From the NCBI RefSeq assembly GCF_017656495.1, contig NZ_JACDNS010000002.1, positions 62,001 to 126,000 of the forward strand: a stretch of DNA of 64,000 nucleotides, written 5' to 3'. This DNA is from Thermococcus sp. (GTDB lineage: Archaea > Methanobacteriota_B > Thermococci > Thermococcales > Thermococcaceae). Numbering within the stretch: the first letter of the stretch is position 1; each line of letters starts with the position of its first letter. Shown here piece after piece: positions 1 through 9,442 of this stretch. Made by a program: the position numbers and the translations under genes. The notes beneath the pieces were generated by a model, which was not told the DNA's origin, did no database searches, and was given only the letters and a program-made list of their open reading frames with translations.

Positions 1-147
1 TGTTGGTGTGGAAGTTGTTATTTGTGTCTCACTTGGCTTTTCTTGAGTTGCAATTTGAGTAGTTTCTGTTGAAGTTGTTCCTTTCTGGGTACATCCTGCT
101 GAGAAGATAATCAGTCCTATTAAAAGCAACACGAAAAGCTTTCTCAT
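1..147 (-). CDS. Lipoprotein, N-terminal fragment
   Basis: Only the first 49 codons are inside the window; the gene continues past the left edge. The start is a short basic stretch (MRKLF) followed by a hydrophobic segment and a lipobox ending SAGC, so it is a lipid-anchored surface protein. The residues after the Cys are rich in Thr, Ser and Glu, the flexible linker often seen in substrate-binding lipoproteins of Thermococcales ABC transporters. What it binds cannot be seen. It is transcribed divergently from the cupin gene. Confidence 0.75.
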   Translation of the reverse strand, partial: MRKLFVLLLIGLIIFSAGCTQKGTTSTETTQIATQEKPSETQITTSTPT

Positions 148-203
148 GTTTTTCACCAAAAACCCTAAGTAGTTCAAAACTTAAAGACCTTTGGGTGACA
201 GAA

Positions 204-575
204 ATGTTCGTTGGGCATTATCTTGATGTTGAAGAAAAGGAAGTTACAATAGAAGGGGTTGAGAAAACAACAATAAGATGGCTTGTTTCCCCAAAAGTTG
301 GGGCAAAGAATTTTGCGATGAGATATTTTGTTATTAAGAAAGGAGGGAAAATCCCTACACATCAGCATCCATGGGAGCATGAAATATTTGTAGTCAAGGG
401 GGAGGGGTACATAACAAATGGGAGAAAGATGGTAAAAGTTGTTCCGGGCAGCTTTCTGTATATACCTCCAAATGAACCCCATGGATATGAGAATCCAGAT
501 TCGGAGACCTTTGAGTTCCTTTGTATAATACCTGTAACTGAGAAGAGTGTTCCTCCGGAGGAGAGGGGAGATTAA
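204..575 (+). CDS. Small single-domain cupin protein
   Basis: A 123-residue protein forming one cupin barrel. The first metal-binding cupin motif is visible as HQHPWEHEIFVVKGEG (two His, then His and Glu) and the second as PPNEPHGYEN with its His. Proteins of this size bind one metal ion and small ligands; the substrate is unknown. I chose ATG at 204 rather than the in-frame GTG at 195, because GGTGA at 194-198 sits five bases before it as a ribosome binding site. It stands alone between a divergent lipoprotein gene and upp. Confidence 0.8.
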   Translation: MFVGHYLDVEEKEVTIEGVEKTTIRWLVSPKVGAKNFAMRYFVIKKGGKIPTHQHPWEHEIFVVKGEGYITNGRKMVKVVPGSFLYIPPNEPHGYENPDSETFEFLCIIPVTEKSVPPEERGD

Positions 576-650
576 CATTTCCTTTTAAACTTTTTCTTCT
601 CTTCCGCAACATTTTTAAATAGCTTTTTCTAAACTCAAGGCGGGCTTTTA

Positions 651-1328
651 ATGATAGCTGATGAGAGATGGAAAGGTGTTTATTCCTTTGAGGACTCACC
701 ATTTTTGATGGAGATTCTTACAGAGCTCAGAGATAAGAATACGGGTGCAATAGAGTTCAGAAAAGGCTTAGTAAAGCTTGGCAGATATATGGGTTATGAG
801 CTAACAAAAACAATGGACGTTGAAACTGTTGAAATTGAAACACCGTTGGAGAAGACAGAGGGCATAGTTGTTAAAGACAGGAAGAATGTAGTAATTGTTA
901 CAGTTCTCAGAGCAGCAATTCCATTGATGGAGGGCTTGATAAAAGTTCTCGAGCATGCAAGGGTTGGTATAGTTTCTGCATCAAGAGGCAAAGCGCCAAA
1001 GTTTGAGATAGAAATGAATTACATTAAGATTCCAGAAATTAAGCCTGAAGACACTGTAATAATTGCAGACCCCATGATTGCGACTGGGTCAACATTACTA
1101 AAGGTCATTGAGGAAGTTAGGAAGTATGGAACCCCAAAGAGGATTATAGTTCTCGGAGTTTTGGCAGCACCAGAAGGGATAAGCAAAATTAAGGCAACAT
1201 ACCCAGAAGTTGAAATCTTTGTAGCAAAGATTGATAGAGAACTGAATGATCACGGCTACATTCTTCCGGGACTGGGAGATGCTGGAGATAGAGCTTTTGG
1301 TGCACCAATTAAAATAGCGAAAAAATAA
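651..1328 (+). CDS. upp: Uracil phosphoribosyltransferase
   Basis: Salvage enzyme that joins uracil to PRPP to give UMP and pyrophosphate. The 225 residues have the family layout, including the PRPP-binding loop DPMIATGST at about residue 140 and the C-terminal uracil-binding segment around GDAGDRAFG. The length is normal for archaeal UPRT. A TATA-like stretch (TTTTTAAATAG, about 611-621) lies some 30 bases before the ATG, so the leader is short. The next gene, an Lrp-type regulator, follows closely, but nothing in the sequence shows that they are functionally linked. Confidence 0.93.
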   Translation: MIADERWKGVYSFEDSPFLMEILTELRDKNTGAIEFRKGLVKLGRYMGYELTKTMDVETVEIETPLEKTEGIVVKDRKNVVIVTVLRAAIPLMEGLIKVLEHARVGIVSASRGKAPKFEIEMNYIKIPEIKPEDTVIIADPMIATGSTLLKVIEEVRKYGTPKRIIVLGVLAAPEGISKIKATYPEVEIFVAKIDRELNDHGYILPGLGDAGDRAFGAPIKIAKK

Positions 1329-1361
1329 TAACCTTTCTCTTTCTATTTCCTTTGAGTGAAA

Positions 1362-1853
1362 ATGGTGGGCATAGATGAAAAAGATGAAGAAATTCTCAGA
1401 GAGCTTAGGAAGAATGGCAGGGCTACTCTGACAGAGTTGGGAAGAAAAGTAGGGCTTTCACCAGCAAGTATAAAGAACAGAATTGAAAAGCTGGAAAGCT
1501 TAGGTGCTATCAAAGGGTACTCTGCAATAGTTGATCCAACTTTTCTAAATGAGTTTGTTCAGGCAATAATTGAGGTTGAGCTTCTTAATGATAATGAGGA
1601 AGTCGACAAACTGCTTTATAACATAAGCCAGCTTGACAATGTTATTGGCGTTTACCGGAAGACGGGAGAGTTTCAAGTTTTAATAAGGGCAAACTTTAAA
1701 GATATCTCCCAGCTTAAGGAATTTGTAAGAAATCTTTCTTCCAAATATCTTAAAAAGAGTATGAAAAGGGCTAGGGTATCAGTTATCATAGATGCTTTTA
1801 AGGAGAATGGGGTTGTTCTGTATAGGGAAAGGCGTTCAAGAAGGAGAAGGTAG
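1362..1853 (+). CDS. Lrp/AsnC family transcriptional regulator
   Basis: A 163-residue DNA-binding regulator. Residues 1-60 form the winged helix-turn-helix typical of Lrp (TLTELGRKVGLSPASIKNRI), and the remainder is a RAM/effector domain with the pattern V-x-G-VYRKTGEFQVL. Family members are often amino-acid sensing and form dimers or octamers; the ligand and targets are not visible. The tail is very basic (RRSRRRR). The start is uncertain: GAGTGA precedes both ATG 1362 and GTG 1365, and GTG 1356 is also in frame. The same GAGTGAAAATG arrangement begins the gene at 48744, which favours ATG. Confidence 0.88.
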   Translation: MVGIDEKDEEILRELRKNGRATLTELGRKVGLSPASIKNRIEKLESLGAIKGYSAIVDPTFLNEFVQAIIEVELLNDNEEVDKLLYNISQLDNVIGVYRKTGEFQVLIRANFKDISQLKEFVRNLSSKYLKKSMKRARVSVIIDAFKENGVVLYRERRSRRRR

Positions 1854-1876
1854 TGCAATAAGTTCAGGTGATTTCA

Positions 1877-4411
1877 ATGCTGTTTGTAATCAGAAAAGGC
1901 AGGAAAAAGAATGAGCTTGAGGCATATTACATTGAGAAAGAACCTGAAAAGCTTTCTCAGATGCAGAATTTGAAGGCTGATAGGATTTATCGCTTAATTA
2001 TGAGGGACAACCGTTTGTTTAAAGTTCTTGAGGGAAGTCAATATAGAAATCCCAAAGAGATTGAGAAACTTTTGAGGCAGGCGAGAATTGTTTTGGTGGA
2101 TGCAGATGAGTGGGAAGAATATTTTAAAGTAAGGCTTCAAAACAAGAGGGTCGAAAAAGCTTATCTCTGTCGTTTTTGTCTCCTCAATGGGAAGATAACC
2201 GTCTTAACTAAAGGAAACAGGGTAAAATTCCATAGTGAGTATATTTGTGAGAAGTGTGCGGAGGAAGAGCTTAAAAATGAGCTCCGATACCGTTTTAGGA
2301 GTTTAGGAATGTTTGACCAAGCAAAGAAGCTTTTGCAGCGGTTTAGAGACTTGGATAAAGTTCTAATGGTTTTTGACCCAAGATTTGACCCAACTAAAAA
2401 TCCCGAAGTTACAAAATGGGATGAACTTAAACCAAAGAAGATTAAAGTCAAAAAACTAAGCATTGACGAGCTTGAAATTCCGAAAGAGCTCAAAGATGTG
2501 TTAAGGAGTGAGGGCGTGAGGGAGCTTTTACCAGTTCAGAGCTTAGCTATTCAGCATGGTTTGTTAAAAGGAGAGAATCTCCTCATCGTTTCAGCAACAG
2601 CAAGTGGGAAAACCCTCATAGGAGAATTAGCTGGGGTTCCTAAGGCAATAAAAGGAGAGAAGATGCTCTTTTTAGTTCCCCTTGTAGCTTTGGCAAATCA
2701 AAAATACGAGGATTTCAAACGTCGCTATGGGAAGCTTGGCTTAAGAGTCGCCATAAGGGTTGGTATGAGCCGTATTAAGACTAAAGACGAGCTCGTCGTT
2801 GTAGATACGGGAATTGATGCTGACATAATTGTGGGAACTTATGAAGGAATTGACTATCTATTGAGGGCTGGCAGAAAAATTGGAAAAGTTGGGACTATCG
2901 TCATTGATGAGATTCACATGATTGATGACGAAGAGAGGGGACCTAGATTAGATGGTTTAATAGCAAGATTGAGGAAGCTCTATCCAAAAGCTCAGTTCAT
3001 TGGGTTGAGTGCTACAATTGGAAATCCCGAAGAACTTGCAAAAGAGCTTGGATTGAAGCTTGTTGTTTATGATGAAAGACCAGTGGCTTTAGAGAGGCAC
3101 GTCATTTTAGCGAGAAACGAGAGTGAAAAATGGCGTTACATAGCTCAGCTGGCTAAAGCTGAGACTATGAGAAAGTCGAAGCAAGGCTATAAAGGCCAGA
3201 CCATAGTTTTCACGTTCTCAAGGAAGAGATGCCATGAGCTGGCTGCGTTTTTAACAAGCAGAGGATTGAAGGCAAAGCCCTATCACAGTGGATTGCCGTA
3301 TCATCAAAGAAAGCTCACAGAGATGGAGTTTCAAGCTCAGATGCTTGATGTTGTTGTAACTACAGCTGCTTTAGGAGCGGGGGTTGATTTTCCAGCGAGT
3401 CAGGTAATTTTTGAAAGCCTGGCAATGGGCAATAAGTGGCTGAGCGTTAGAGAGTTCCACCAGATGCTTGGAAGAGCTGGGAGACCTCTCTATCATGAGA
3501 AGGGAAAGGTTTACCTCATAATTGAGCCTGGAAAGAAATACTCAGCTCAAATGGAAAGCACGGAAGATGAAGTTGCATTTAAGCTGTTAACAGCACCTAT
3601 TGAACCCGTTTACCTTGAGTGGAGTGATGAGCTAGAGCAAGACCAAGTTTTAGCTCATGCATGTGTGTTCTCATATTTAGATGATATAGAAGAAGTTCAG
3701 AGCAGATGCTTGGGCGCAAATCAAAGCGCTGAAAAAGTTTTGGAGAAGCTTGAAGAGTATGATTTTGTTAAACTCAGAGGTAAGCTCGTGAATGTTACAC
3801 CTTACGGAAGAGCTGTCAGCATGAGCTTTTTACTGCCAAGTGAGGCTCAGTTCATAAGAGAAAACCTTACAAAGAAAAGTCCGAGAGAGATTGCAATCAC
3901 CCTTTTGCCTTTTGAAAATGTTTATCTCAGCGGAACTTTGCAGAGGGAGCTTGAATCTGCTGTTAGAGGAAGGCTGAGCGCTAACATCTTTTCCCCAAGC
4001 TTTGCTTCGATTTTAGAGGAACTCGATAAGGTTATCCCAGAGCTTAGTCCAAATGCTCAAGAGAGGCTCTTCACGATTTATCAGGATTTCTTTATGTGTG
4101 AAGAAAAGGAGTGTACTGAGTATGCGATGCACAGAATAAGCGACCGCATCATAGAGCTGAGAAGAGAAGGTAAGCATCCAACCCAGATAAGCGAGTACTT
4201 TAGAAAGATGTACGGCCTAATTCTTTATCCCGGAGACATCTTTACGTGGCTTGATGGCATAATTAGAAAGCTCGAAGCAGTTGAGAGAATTGCAAAGGTG
4301 TTTAGGGTTAAGAATGCAGAGTTTGAGGCAAGGACTTTGAGAAGAGAGCTCGAAGAGGGAAGAACTCTCAGCAGAGAGAAGCAGAATGGAAAAAGCCGGA
4401 TGAGACAGTAG
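1877..4411 (+). CDS. Superfamily 2 (Ski2/Hel308-like) helicase with N-terminal zinc finger
   Basis: An 844-residue ATP-dependent nucleic-acid helicase. The N-terminal 200 residues are archaeal-specific and carry a Cys4 zinc-finger pattern (C98, C101, C124, C127). The core then has Walker A SATASGKT at 239-246, DEIH (motif II), GLSATIGN (motif III), and QMLGRAGRP (motif VI), followed by a long helical C-terminal region with a CEEKEC cysteine pair. The motifs place it close to Ski2/Hel308 helicases, but the N-terminal domain is not part of Hel308 itself. ATG 1877 is preferred, with GGTGA at 1867-1871. Role in repair or RNA handling is not determined by context. Confidence 0.85.
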   Translation: MLFVIRKGRKKNELEAYYIEKEPEKLSQMQNLKADRIYRLIMRDNRLFKVLEGSQYRNPKEIEKLLRQARIVLVDADEWEEYFKVRLQNKRVEKAYLCRFCLLNGKITVLTKGNRVKFHSEYICEKCAEEELKNELRYRFRSLGMFDQAKKLLQRFRDLDKVLMVFDPRFDPTKNPEVTKWDELKPKKIKVKKLSIDELEIPKELKDVLRSEGVRELLPVQSLAIQHGLLKGENLLIVSATASGKTLIGELAGVPKAIKGEKMLFLVPLVALANQKYEDFKRRYGKLGLRVAIRVGMSRIKTKDELVVVDTGIDADIIVGTYEGIDYLLRAGRKIGKVGTIVIDEIHMIDDEERGPRLDGLIARLRKLYPKAQFIGLSATIGNPEELAKELGLKLVVYDERPVALERHVILARNESEKWRYIAQLAKAETMRKSKQGYKGQTIVFTFSRKRCHELAAFLTSRGLKAKPYHSGLPYHQRKLTEMEFQAQMLDVVVTTAALGAGVDFPASQVIFESLAMGNKWLSVREFHQMLGRAGRPLYHEKGKVYLIIEPGKKYSAQMESTEDEVAFKLLTAPIEPVYLEWSDELEQDQVLAHACVFSYLDDIEEVQSRCLGANQSAEKVLEKLEEYDFVKLRGKLVNVTPYGRAVSMSFLLPSEAQFIRENLTKKSPREIAITLLPFENVYLSGTLQRELESAVRGRLSANIFSPSFASILEELDKVIPELSPNAQERLFTIYQDFFMCEEKECTEYAMHRISDRIIELRREGKHPTQISEYFRKMYGLILYPGDIFTWLDGIIRKLEAVERIAKVFRVKNAEFEARTLRRELEEGRTLSREKQNGKSRMRQ

Positions 4412-4468
4412 TAATTGTTTTACTCTTCAAAAGTTCCATTTCTGGATGTAAGATACATGCTGTGGCAA

Positions 4469-4482
4469 CAGTTTTTAAACAT
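4469..4482 (+). promoter_or_regulatory. Probable TATA box for the downstream orphan gene
   Basis: CAGTTTTTAAACATC contains a good archaeal TATA element. A transcript starting about 25 bases downstream would begin near 4500, just before ATG 4516. It would exclude the longer reading frame from GTG 4462, so it decides the start of the next gene. Confidence 0.5.
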
Positions 4483-4515
4483 CAGCTATCACATGTATTT
4501 TGGGGGTTAGTTTGC

Positions 4516-5871
4516 ATGCCGGTGAAAGCATATATTGTTCTGGAGTACTTAACCACAGGAGAACGTCTGGAGTTCAAGATTGATAGTGAGGATGTCAAGG
4601 AGTTGCTTAATCTTCTTTTCACTAATACTATCTCTGGAAAGTGCAAGCGTCCATTACCTGTATGGAAGTTTGTAGAAATTAAGCCCGAGCACTTTCCTTC
4701 CAATAAAGCGAGATTACTCTTACGACTCATACCGCTTCACCACTACCTTACAAATCCGTATGACTTTATTGAAGCTGTAAAGAAGGCTGTTGAAGGGAGG
4801 TATCTTCCTAGTCTAATTGAGAAGATTGCGTTCCTCTTTGAACCTCGCTGTCAGTTTAACCCTATGTTAGGAGCATATCACATTGCTCCCCCGACTTTGA
4901 ATGTAACTCAGAAGGACGACTTAACTATCATATCAGAAGGGAGAGATTATTCAAAATATTCAAAAGAGTGCAGAAAGTTGGCAGAACTCAGTGACTTAGA
5001 AGAAATCGCGAAGTTTCTTTTATATCACTGTCCCCATAGTCTAACTGTCATCCAGAAGGGAGACTGGCTCATTGAGAAAAATGTAAAAATACTGGATGGG
5101 GACATGAAGATTGCTGAGGTAGTAGTATTTAGAGAGAAAGAGCAGGTTGTATCAATGAAAGCTGTTGTCATAGAAGCTCTCAAGGAAATTATGATTGATA
5201 CCAACGCACTCCAGTTTGGTGGGGAGGAAAAGTTCATGATTACCAAGAGTACAAGTTTGAAGGAGGCATTTGAGTTCTTAGCCAAGGAACTGTCACGTCC
5301 AGTTTTGAGGCACAATCTAAAAATTACCAAGCTATTTAACTCCTGTCTTATCTGGCCTAATGGGGACAGAATCTGTCTGAAGACAAAGGAAGTTAAGATA
5401 TGGCCCACTGAGATTCGGAGAACTGTCTCACTTATTGAAGCTGAACTGATTTTGATAGAGGGTAGTGAAATCAAGACGAAAAAGCGGTTTATTGTTCCAT
5501 TAATTAAGAACGTTCCCCACAAGGTTTTTGAAGGAGAAAAAGCAAAAGAGCTTCTGAAGCTATATTCGAAGCTTCATGAGTTCTTCTCCAGTAATATCGA
5601 AGTTATTTCGGGTTTCGTGGATGGTGTTTTTCCGTTTTCCTTTGAAAAGGTTATCCTTGTCATGAAACCAGTATTTCGCAGGCAGATTGTACCTGTGATA
5701 ATTGCTGACGCCATACTGAGAAGGGTTCAGAAACCTGAAGGGAATTTAGAGAGTGTGAGAGTTGTTGAGGTAGAATTTGAGCTTCCATGGGTGAAAAAGG
5801 TTGTGACAGCTCGTTTTCCCAGAGAAGAGTTCGAACGTCTGTTTTCAACGTGGAATAATGATAAGGTTTAA
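4516..5871 (+). CDS. Uncharacterised protein, 451 aa
   Basis: I do not recognise this protein. It is soluble, of mixed alpha/beta composition, with no signal peptide, no transmembrane segment and no clear nucleotide-binding or catalytic motif. Scattered cysteines occur (for example FEPRCQF, SKECRK, YHCPHS, NSCLIW) but do not form an evident metal site. The start ATG 4516 is preceded by GGGGGT and by a TATA box that falls inside the longer frame. It is monocistronic, between the helicase gene and a convergent DUF63 gene. It may be a lineage-restricted gene. Confidence 0.75.
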   Translation: MPVKAYIVLEYLTTGERLEFKIDSEDVKELLNLLFTNTISGKCKRPLPVWKFVEIKPEHFPSNKARLLLRLIPLHHYLTNPYDFIEAVKKAVEGRYLPSLIEKIAFLFEPRCQFNPMLGAYHIAPPTLNVTQKDDLTIISEGRDYSKYSKECRKLAELSDLEEIAKFLLYHCPHSLTVIQKGDWLIEKNVKILDGDMKIAEVVVFREKEQVVSMKAVVIEALKEIMIDTNALQFGGEEKFMITKSTSLKEAFEFLAKELSRPVLRHNLKITKLFNSCLIWPNGDRICLKTKEVKIWPTEIRRTVSLIEAELILIEGSEIKTKKRFIVPLIKNVPHKVFEGEKAKELLKLYSKLHEFFSSNIEVISGFVDGVFPFSFEKVILVMKPVFRRQIVPVIIADAILRRVQKPEGNLESVRVVEVEFELPWVKKVVTARFPREEFERLFSTWNNDKV

Positions 5872-5907
5872 TGTTCTAAGTAAAATGCAAAATAATATTG
5901 AGAAAAT

Positions 5908-6699
5908 TTAAGTAATCTGAAGCACCATTTGCGCTGGATCTCTTATTGCAGGACCTAGGCCGAGAATGTAAATTGCCAGATACCAGTATCTCCTTTCTTC
6001 TTTGTCGGGTACCAGGTATTTTAGGCCATAATAAACAACTATTAGGATGAACAGTATCCAGGGATAGTAAATGAATGCTCCAAATTTTGTAACGAGGATA
6101 TTTTCGAGCCAATGGACTTCTCTGTAGCCGTAATAGTGTATTGCCACAACTGTTGAGCCTATGTCAAAGAGATGTGCTAAAACGGGGTATAAATAAAGCT
6201 TCTCAAAGGGCTTAAACTTGTAGAAAACAAGAACTGGGAGTATAAAAACTATCGTCCAGAAAATTGTAAGCTCGTAAGGCTTCCAGCTTTTAACATGTGT
6301 TACAAGGAGGTAGTTTGCATATAATGCCAAAACCACACCCCAAGCTATTGTGACTTTTGGGTATGTTTTCAGCTTTGCATCGGCTATTAGAGCAGGAACG
6401 ATCAGGAAAAAGGCTGTGAAAAATATTCCTGGTGTTAAAATCAGCGGATTTGGATTTAACACTCCACCATCCACTAATGCTCTAACCGTTGCTCCAAAGA
6501 CAACCATGGGAGTAACAGCCCAGAAGAGCTTTTCATCAACTTTAATCTTGAGGGGTTTGATTATGTACCTATAGGAATATATGACGCCCAAACCCAGAAG
6601 AATGGCGTAGACGAGAGTGTTATATGGATTATAGCCTTCTCTTGTGTACATAGGTCTTATGAAGTAAATCCAGAAAAATTCCTTTATCGATTCGAGCAT
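5908..6699 (-). CDS. DUF63-family multi-pass membrane protein
   Basis: A 263-residue integral membrane protein with about seven hydrophobic helices. It matches the archaeal DUF63 family, seen in the opening segment (FFWIYFIRPMYTREGYNPYNT) split by a short charged loop, and in the VRALVDGG and DIGSTVV segments. The function of the family is not known. The start ATG at 6699 follows a GAGGGGATT ribosome binding site. The gene is convergent with the upstream orphan gene and divergent from the small membrane protein at 6816. Confidence 0.8.
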   Translation of the reverse strand: MLESIKEFFWIYFIRPMYTREGYNPYNTLVYAILLGLGVIYSYRYIIKPLKIKVDEKLFWAVTPMVVFGATVRALVDGGVLNPNPLILTPGIFFTAFFLIVPALIADAKLKTYPKVTIAWGVVLALYANYLLVTHVKSWKPYELTIFWTIVFILPVLVFYKFKPFEKLYLYPVLAHLFDIGSTVVAIHYYGYREVHWLENILVTKFGAFIYYPWILFILIVVYYGLKYLVPDKEERRYWYLAIYILGLGPAIRDPAQMVLQIT

Positions 6700-6815
6700 C
6701 TTAATCCCCTCAACACCTAAGGGGAAATGTTTAAAGCTTTTTCGCAGAAATTTTCTTCAATAAATTGGAAAACTTAATAAACTTTGAATGTTTACATTAG
6801 ATAAGGTGATTTGCT

Positions 6816-7187
6816 ATGCCAGTTGGACCAATGGCAATGTTTGGAGCTCTTGGAGCTATGGCAATAGTTGTATTTTTGGTTATGATAGCAATAGACTCAG
6901 TCTTCCTCTGGTTGGGTGCTAAGTTTGCAAAAATCGAAGATGCAAGCTTTGGAAAAGCTTTCATTGCAACACTTGGTGGGTTCATAGTTTCAGCCATTGT
7001 TGGTGCAATAATTCCCTATATTGGAGGACTGCTTGGATTAATAGCGTTCCTCTGGATTGTTAAAACGGTTTTTAACACGGACTGGGGCAAAGCAATAATA
7101 GCATGGCTATTTGCAATAGTGATAGCAATAATCCTGATGATAATAATTGGTGTAATAGTTGGCCTTTCTCTTTTAGCTGCTCTTTGA
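6816..7187 (+). CDS. Small hydrophobic membrane protein, 123 aa
   Basis: An almost entirely hydrophobic protein with three to four predicted transmembrane helices, rich in Ile, Gly, Ala and Val, with one short polar loop (FAKIEDASFGKAF). GGTGA at 6805-6809 precedes ATG 6816 by six bases. No family function can be assigned. It is separated by about 60 bases from the next gene, which has its own TATA box. Confidence 0.75.
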   Translation: MPVGPMAMFGALGAMAIVVFLVMIAIDSVFLWLGAKFAKIEDASFGKAFIATLGGFIVSAIVGAIIPYIGGLLGLIAFLWIVKTVFNTDWGKAIIAWLFAIVIAIILMIIIGVIVGLSLLAAL

Positions 7188-7250
7188 AACTTTTTCTTTT
7201 TCTCACAATTTCGCAAATTATAAATATCCGAACTGAGGATTAACTTTTTG

Positions 7251-7901
7251 ATGCCAATGTTCTTCAAGCCAGCTAGTGAAGAGAAGAAAAAAGTAGGTCT
7301 CATTGAAGAGCTTTCGCCATTAGTTGGTGAGTTAGAAGAGGGTAGCATGGCGGCTGTGGTAACTACTGATGCCCTTGCACAGGCAATTCTTCAGTATTCC
7401 TCCCTTGCAAACGCTCTAAACTCTGGAATAACAGCCTATTATCTTGAGCCAACTAATGGATTTTCTTTGAAGCTTTTAAGCAAGCTCTCTGAAAATACTG
7501 AAAATTTATTCTTGGGCAAAATTTACACTTTAGATGAACTCTCTTCGGCTTTGGAACTTGTTGGGGATAACTCCCTTGTCTTTGTCTCGAACTTCTCAAT
7601 TCTCGAAAATCAGTCGAGAGAAAAGCTAATCAAAATGAGAAGAACGGTAGATGAGAAAGGACTCTTCTTGATTTTATCTCACAACACTCTTGAAATAAAC
7701 GAACTGGACTTAAATTCTGAGTTTAGAAGGCTTTTTAACATTCCCGAGTTATTTGAGCATCTTTTAGTCTTAAGAACAAGTGGGTACAGAGGGCACTATC
7801 GCATGAATATTAGTGTCCTTAGAGCTCCACCAGAGTTCGTGAAAAATATTGGAGAGCACAGCATTCCAATTGATAAAAAAGCTAAGCTTTTCTTAATATA
7901 G
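7251..7901 (+). CDS. Uncharacterised soluble protein, 216 aa
   Basis: Mixed alpha/beta soluble protein. The run of hydrophobic strands (AAVVTTDALAQAIL, GITAYYLEP, SLVFVSNFSIL, GLFLILSHN) resembles a RecA-like fold in which the P-loop is missing; this is a weak inference from pattern only. A TATA-like element (TTATAAATA at about 7217-7225) is only some 25-30 bases from ATG 7251, so the transcript is probably leaderless. The in-frame TTG at 7248 is a less likely start. The 3' end overlaps the convergent ecfT gene by nine bases. Confidence 0.65.
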   Translation: MPMFFKPASEEKKKVGLIEELSPLVGELEEGSMAAVVTTDALAQAILQYSSLANALNSGITAYYLEPTNGFSLKLLSKLSENTENLFLGKIYTLDELSSALELVGDNSLVFVSNFSILENQSREKLIKMRRTVDEKGLFLILSHNTLEINELDLNSEFRRLFNIPELFEHLLVLRTSGYRGHYRMNISVLRAPPEFVKNIGEHSIPIDKKAKLFLI

Positions 7902-8651
7902 CTTTACATATCCAATTCCAAGCTGATACCTCGCATACAGAGCTAAGCCAAACAATAGAAACACAATAATTAGGGCAATATAATCTTTTCCTTTCATTTC
8001 AATTGTGTATAAGAAAGTTCTCTTCTTATTTGCCCCGAATGCTCTACTCTCTAGAGCTATGCTTAGTTCATGAGCAGTTTTTATGGATGCGATTATTAAA
8101 GGAATTAAAACTGGAACTGTCTTTTTAATCTTTGAGAAAAAGTTGCCTTTTTCGAGCTCAAGACCTCTTGATTTTTGTGCATCGATTATTGTTTGAGCCA
8201 AGTTAAAGAGAGTTGGAATATATCTCAGAGCTATTGTGAGAGTTAGTCCAATTTCATAGGGCATTTTAAGCTTTATGAAGCCTAAAATTAACTCTCTCTG
8301 AGTTGTTGTCATTAAAAGACCGAAAGTTATCATAGCCATAGATGCAAGTCTTAAAGCGTATCCTAACCCGATGAACAGTCCAAATGTCTTTGGCTCCAAA
8401 ATAAAAGGCCAGATAGCAATTGTTATAATTATTAGGGGAGTTAGTGGCTTTAACACCTTTATCTGCTCTTTAAAGCTAATCTTCCCAAGGAACCTAAGAG
8501 AAAGAGAGAGCAACGTAAAGAGAATAAAGAGCAAATACGGAGAATTGAAGAGAATCATTGCTAAAATTCCCAGAAGTGAGGAAAGTATCTTAACTCTTGG
8601 GTCTAAACGATGGAGGATTGAATCTCTCTCAACATAGAGATTGTACATCAT
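7893..8651 (-). CDS. ECF transporter transmembrane component (EcfT/BioN-like)
   Basis: A 252-residue membrane protein of the CbiQ/EcfT family, the scaffold that couples ABC ATPases to vitamin-binding S components. It has four to five hydrophobic segments and the long cytoplasmic region with the two conserved coupling motifs, here AQKSRGLEL and ALESRAFGA (both A-x-x-S-R-[GA] type). Its start overlaps the stop of the upstream ATPase gene by four bases (ATGA), so the two are translationally coupled. With BioY encoded 3 kb away, a biotin transporter (BioN role) is the likely use, though a shared T component serving other S proteins is possible. Confidence 0.85.
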   Translation of the reverse strand: MMYNLYVERDSILHRLDPRVKILSSLLGILAMILFNSPYLLFILFTLLSLSLRFLGKISFKEQIKVLKPLTPLIIITIAIWPFILEPKTFGLFIGLGYALRLASMAMITFGLLMTTTQRELILGFIKLKMPYEIGLTLTIALRYIPTLFNLAQTIIDAQKSRGLELEKGNFFSKIKKTVPVLIPLIIASIKTAHELSIALESRAFGANKKRTFLYTIEMKGKDYIALIIVFLLFGLALYARYQLGIGYVKLY

Positions 8652-9442
8652 GCTCTCATCCTCCTGAGAAGTGAAGTCACAAACTCATTAATGTTTCTCA
8701 CAAAGCCTACACTCAAACGCTCACTGATTTTTAGAAGTTCAGGCTTGTCTAGATCATAATTCCTCAAATCAAGCTGGAAAAATTCATTAATAGTACCATC
8801 AAAAACCTTAATCCCTTCATAGAGTAGAACAACTCTTTCAGCTAGCTCTAGAACGAGTTCCATATCGTGAGTTATTAGCATTATTCCGTGTCCTTTTTCC
8901 TTAAGTTTTCTGATGACTTCTTTTACACTTTCAGCACTCTTTGCATCTAAACCTGTTGTTGGTTCATCTAGGATGAGGTACTTTGGGTTCATAGCCAGCA
9001 TGCATGCAATTGCCAAACGCTGTTTTTCACCTCCACTTAAAGAATATGGGCTCCTATCCTCATAGCCTTTTAGGTTTACGGATCTTAATGCCCATTCTAC
9101 TCTTTTTTCAATTTCATCCTTACTTAATCCCAAATTTTTGGGACCAAATGCAACCTCTTTAAAAACATTTTCTTCAAAGAACATGTGCTCAGGATTTTGG
9201 AAAACATAGCCAACAATTCTGGAAAGCTCTGCAACACTAGCTTCTTTGGTATTTATTCCATCAACAATCACGTCTCCCTTTGTTGGCTTTAAAAGTCCAT
9301 TGAGGTGCTTTGCCAAAGTTGTTTTTCCAGAACCGTTAGGACCAACTAGGGCAAGGATTTCATTTTCAATAGTTAAGCTCACATCCTTTAAAGCAATTTT
9401 CCTACCTTCGTAAATATGCCAGAGGTTTTTGACTTCAATCAT
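8648..9442 (-). CDS. ECF transporter ATP-binding component (EcfA/BioM-like)
   Basis: A 264-residue ABC ATPase that powers vitamin or metal uptake. Visible motifs are Walker A GPNGSGKTT, Q-loop FQNPEH, signature LSGGEKQR, Walker B YLILDEPTTGLD and the H-loop THD. The NPEHMFFEENV segment after the Q-loop is characteristic of the EcfA/CbiO group. It is first in a two-gene operon with the T component. Only one ATPase gene is present, so the complex would use a homodimer, as in BioMNY systems. The upstream region is AT-rich without a convincing copy of the bioY operator. Confidence 0.87.
   Translation of the reverse strand: MIEVKNLWHIYEGRKIALKDVSLTIENEILALVGPNGSGKTTLAKHLNGLLKPTKGDVIVDGINTKEASVAELSRIVGYVFQNPEHMFFEENVFKEVAFGPKNLGLSKDEIEKRVEWALRSVNLKGYEDRSPYSLSGGEKQRLAIACMLAMNPKYLILDEPTTGLDAKSAESVKEVIRKLKEKGHGIMLITHDMELVLELAERVVLLYEGIKVFDGTINEFFQLDLRNYDLDKPELLKISERLSVGFVRNINEFVTSLLRRMRA

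Noticed and set aside
5025-5522. Long antisense reading frames inside the orphan gene and inside other genes such as the coiled-coil gene.
   Set aside because: They mirror the codon bias of the sense gene, lack ribosome binding sites, and encode low-complexity Ser/Leu-rich sequences.
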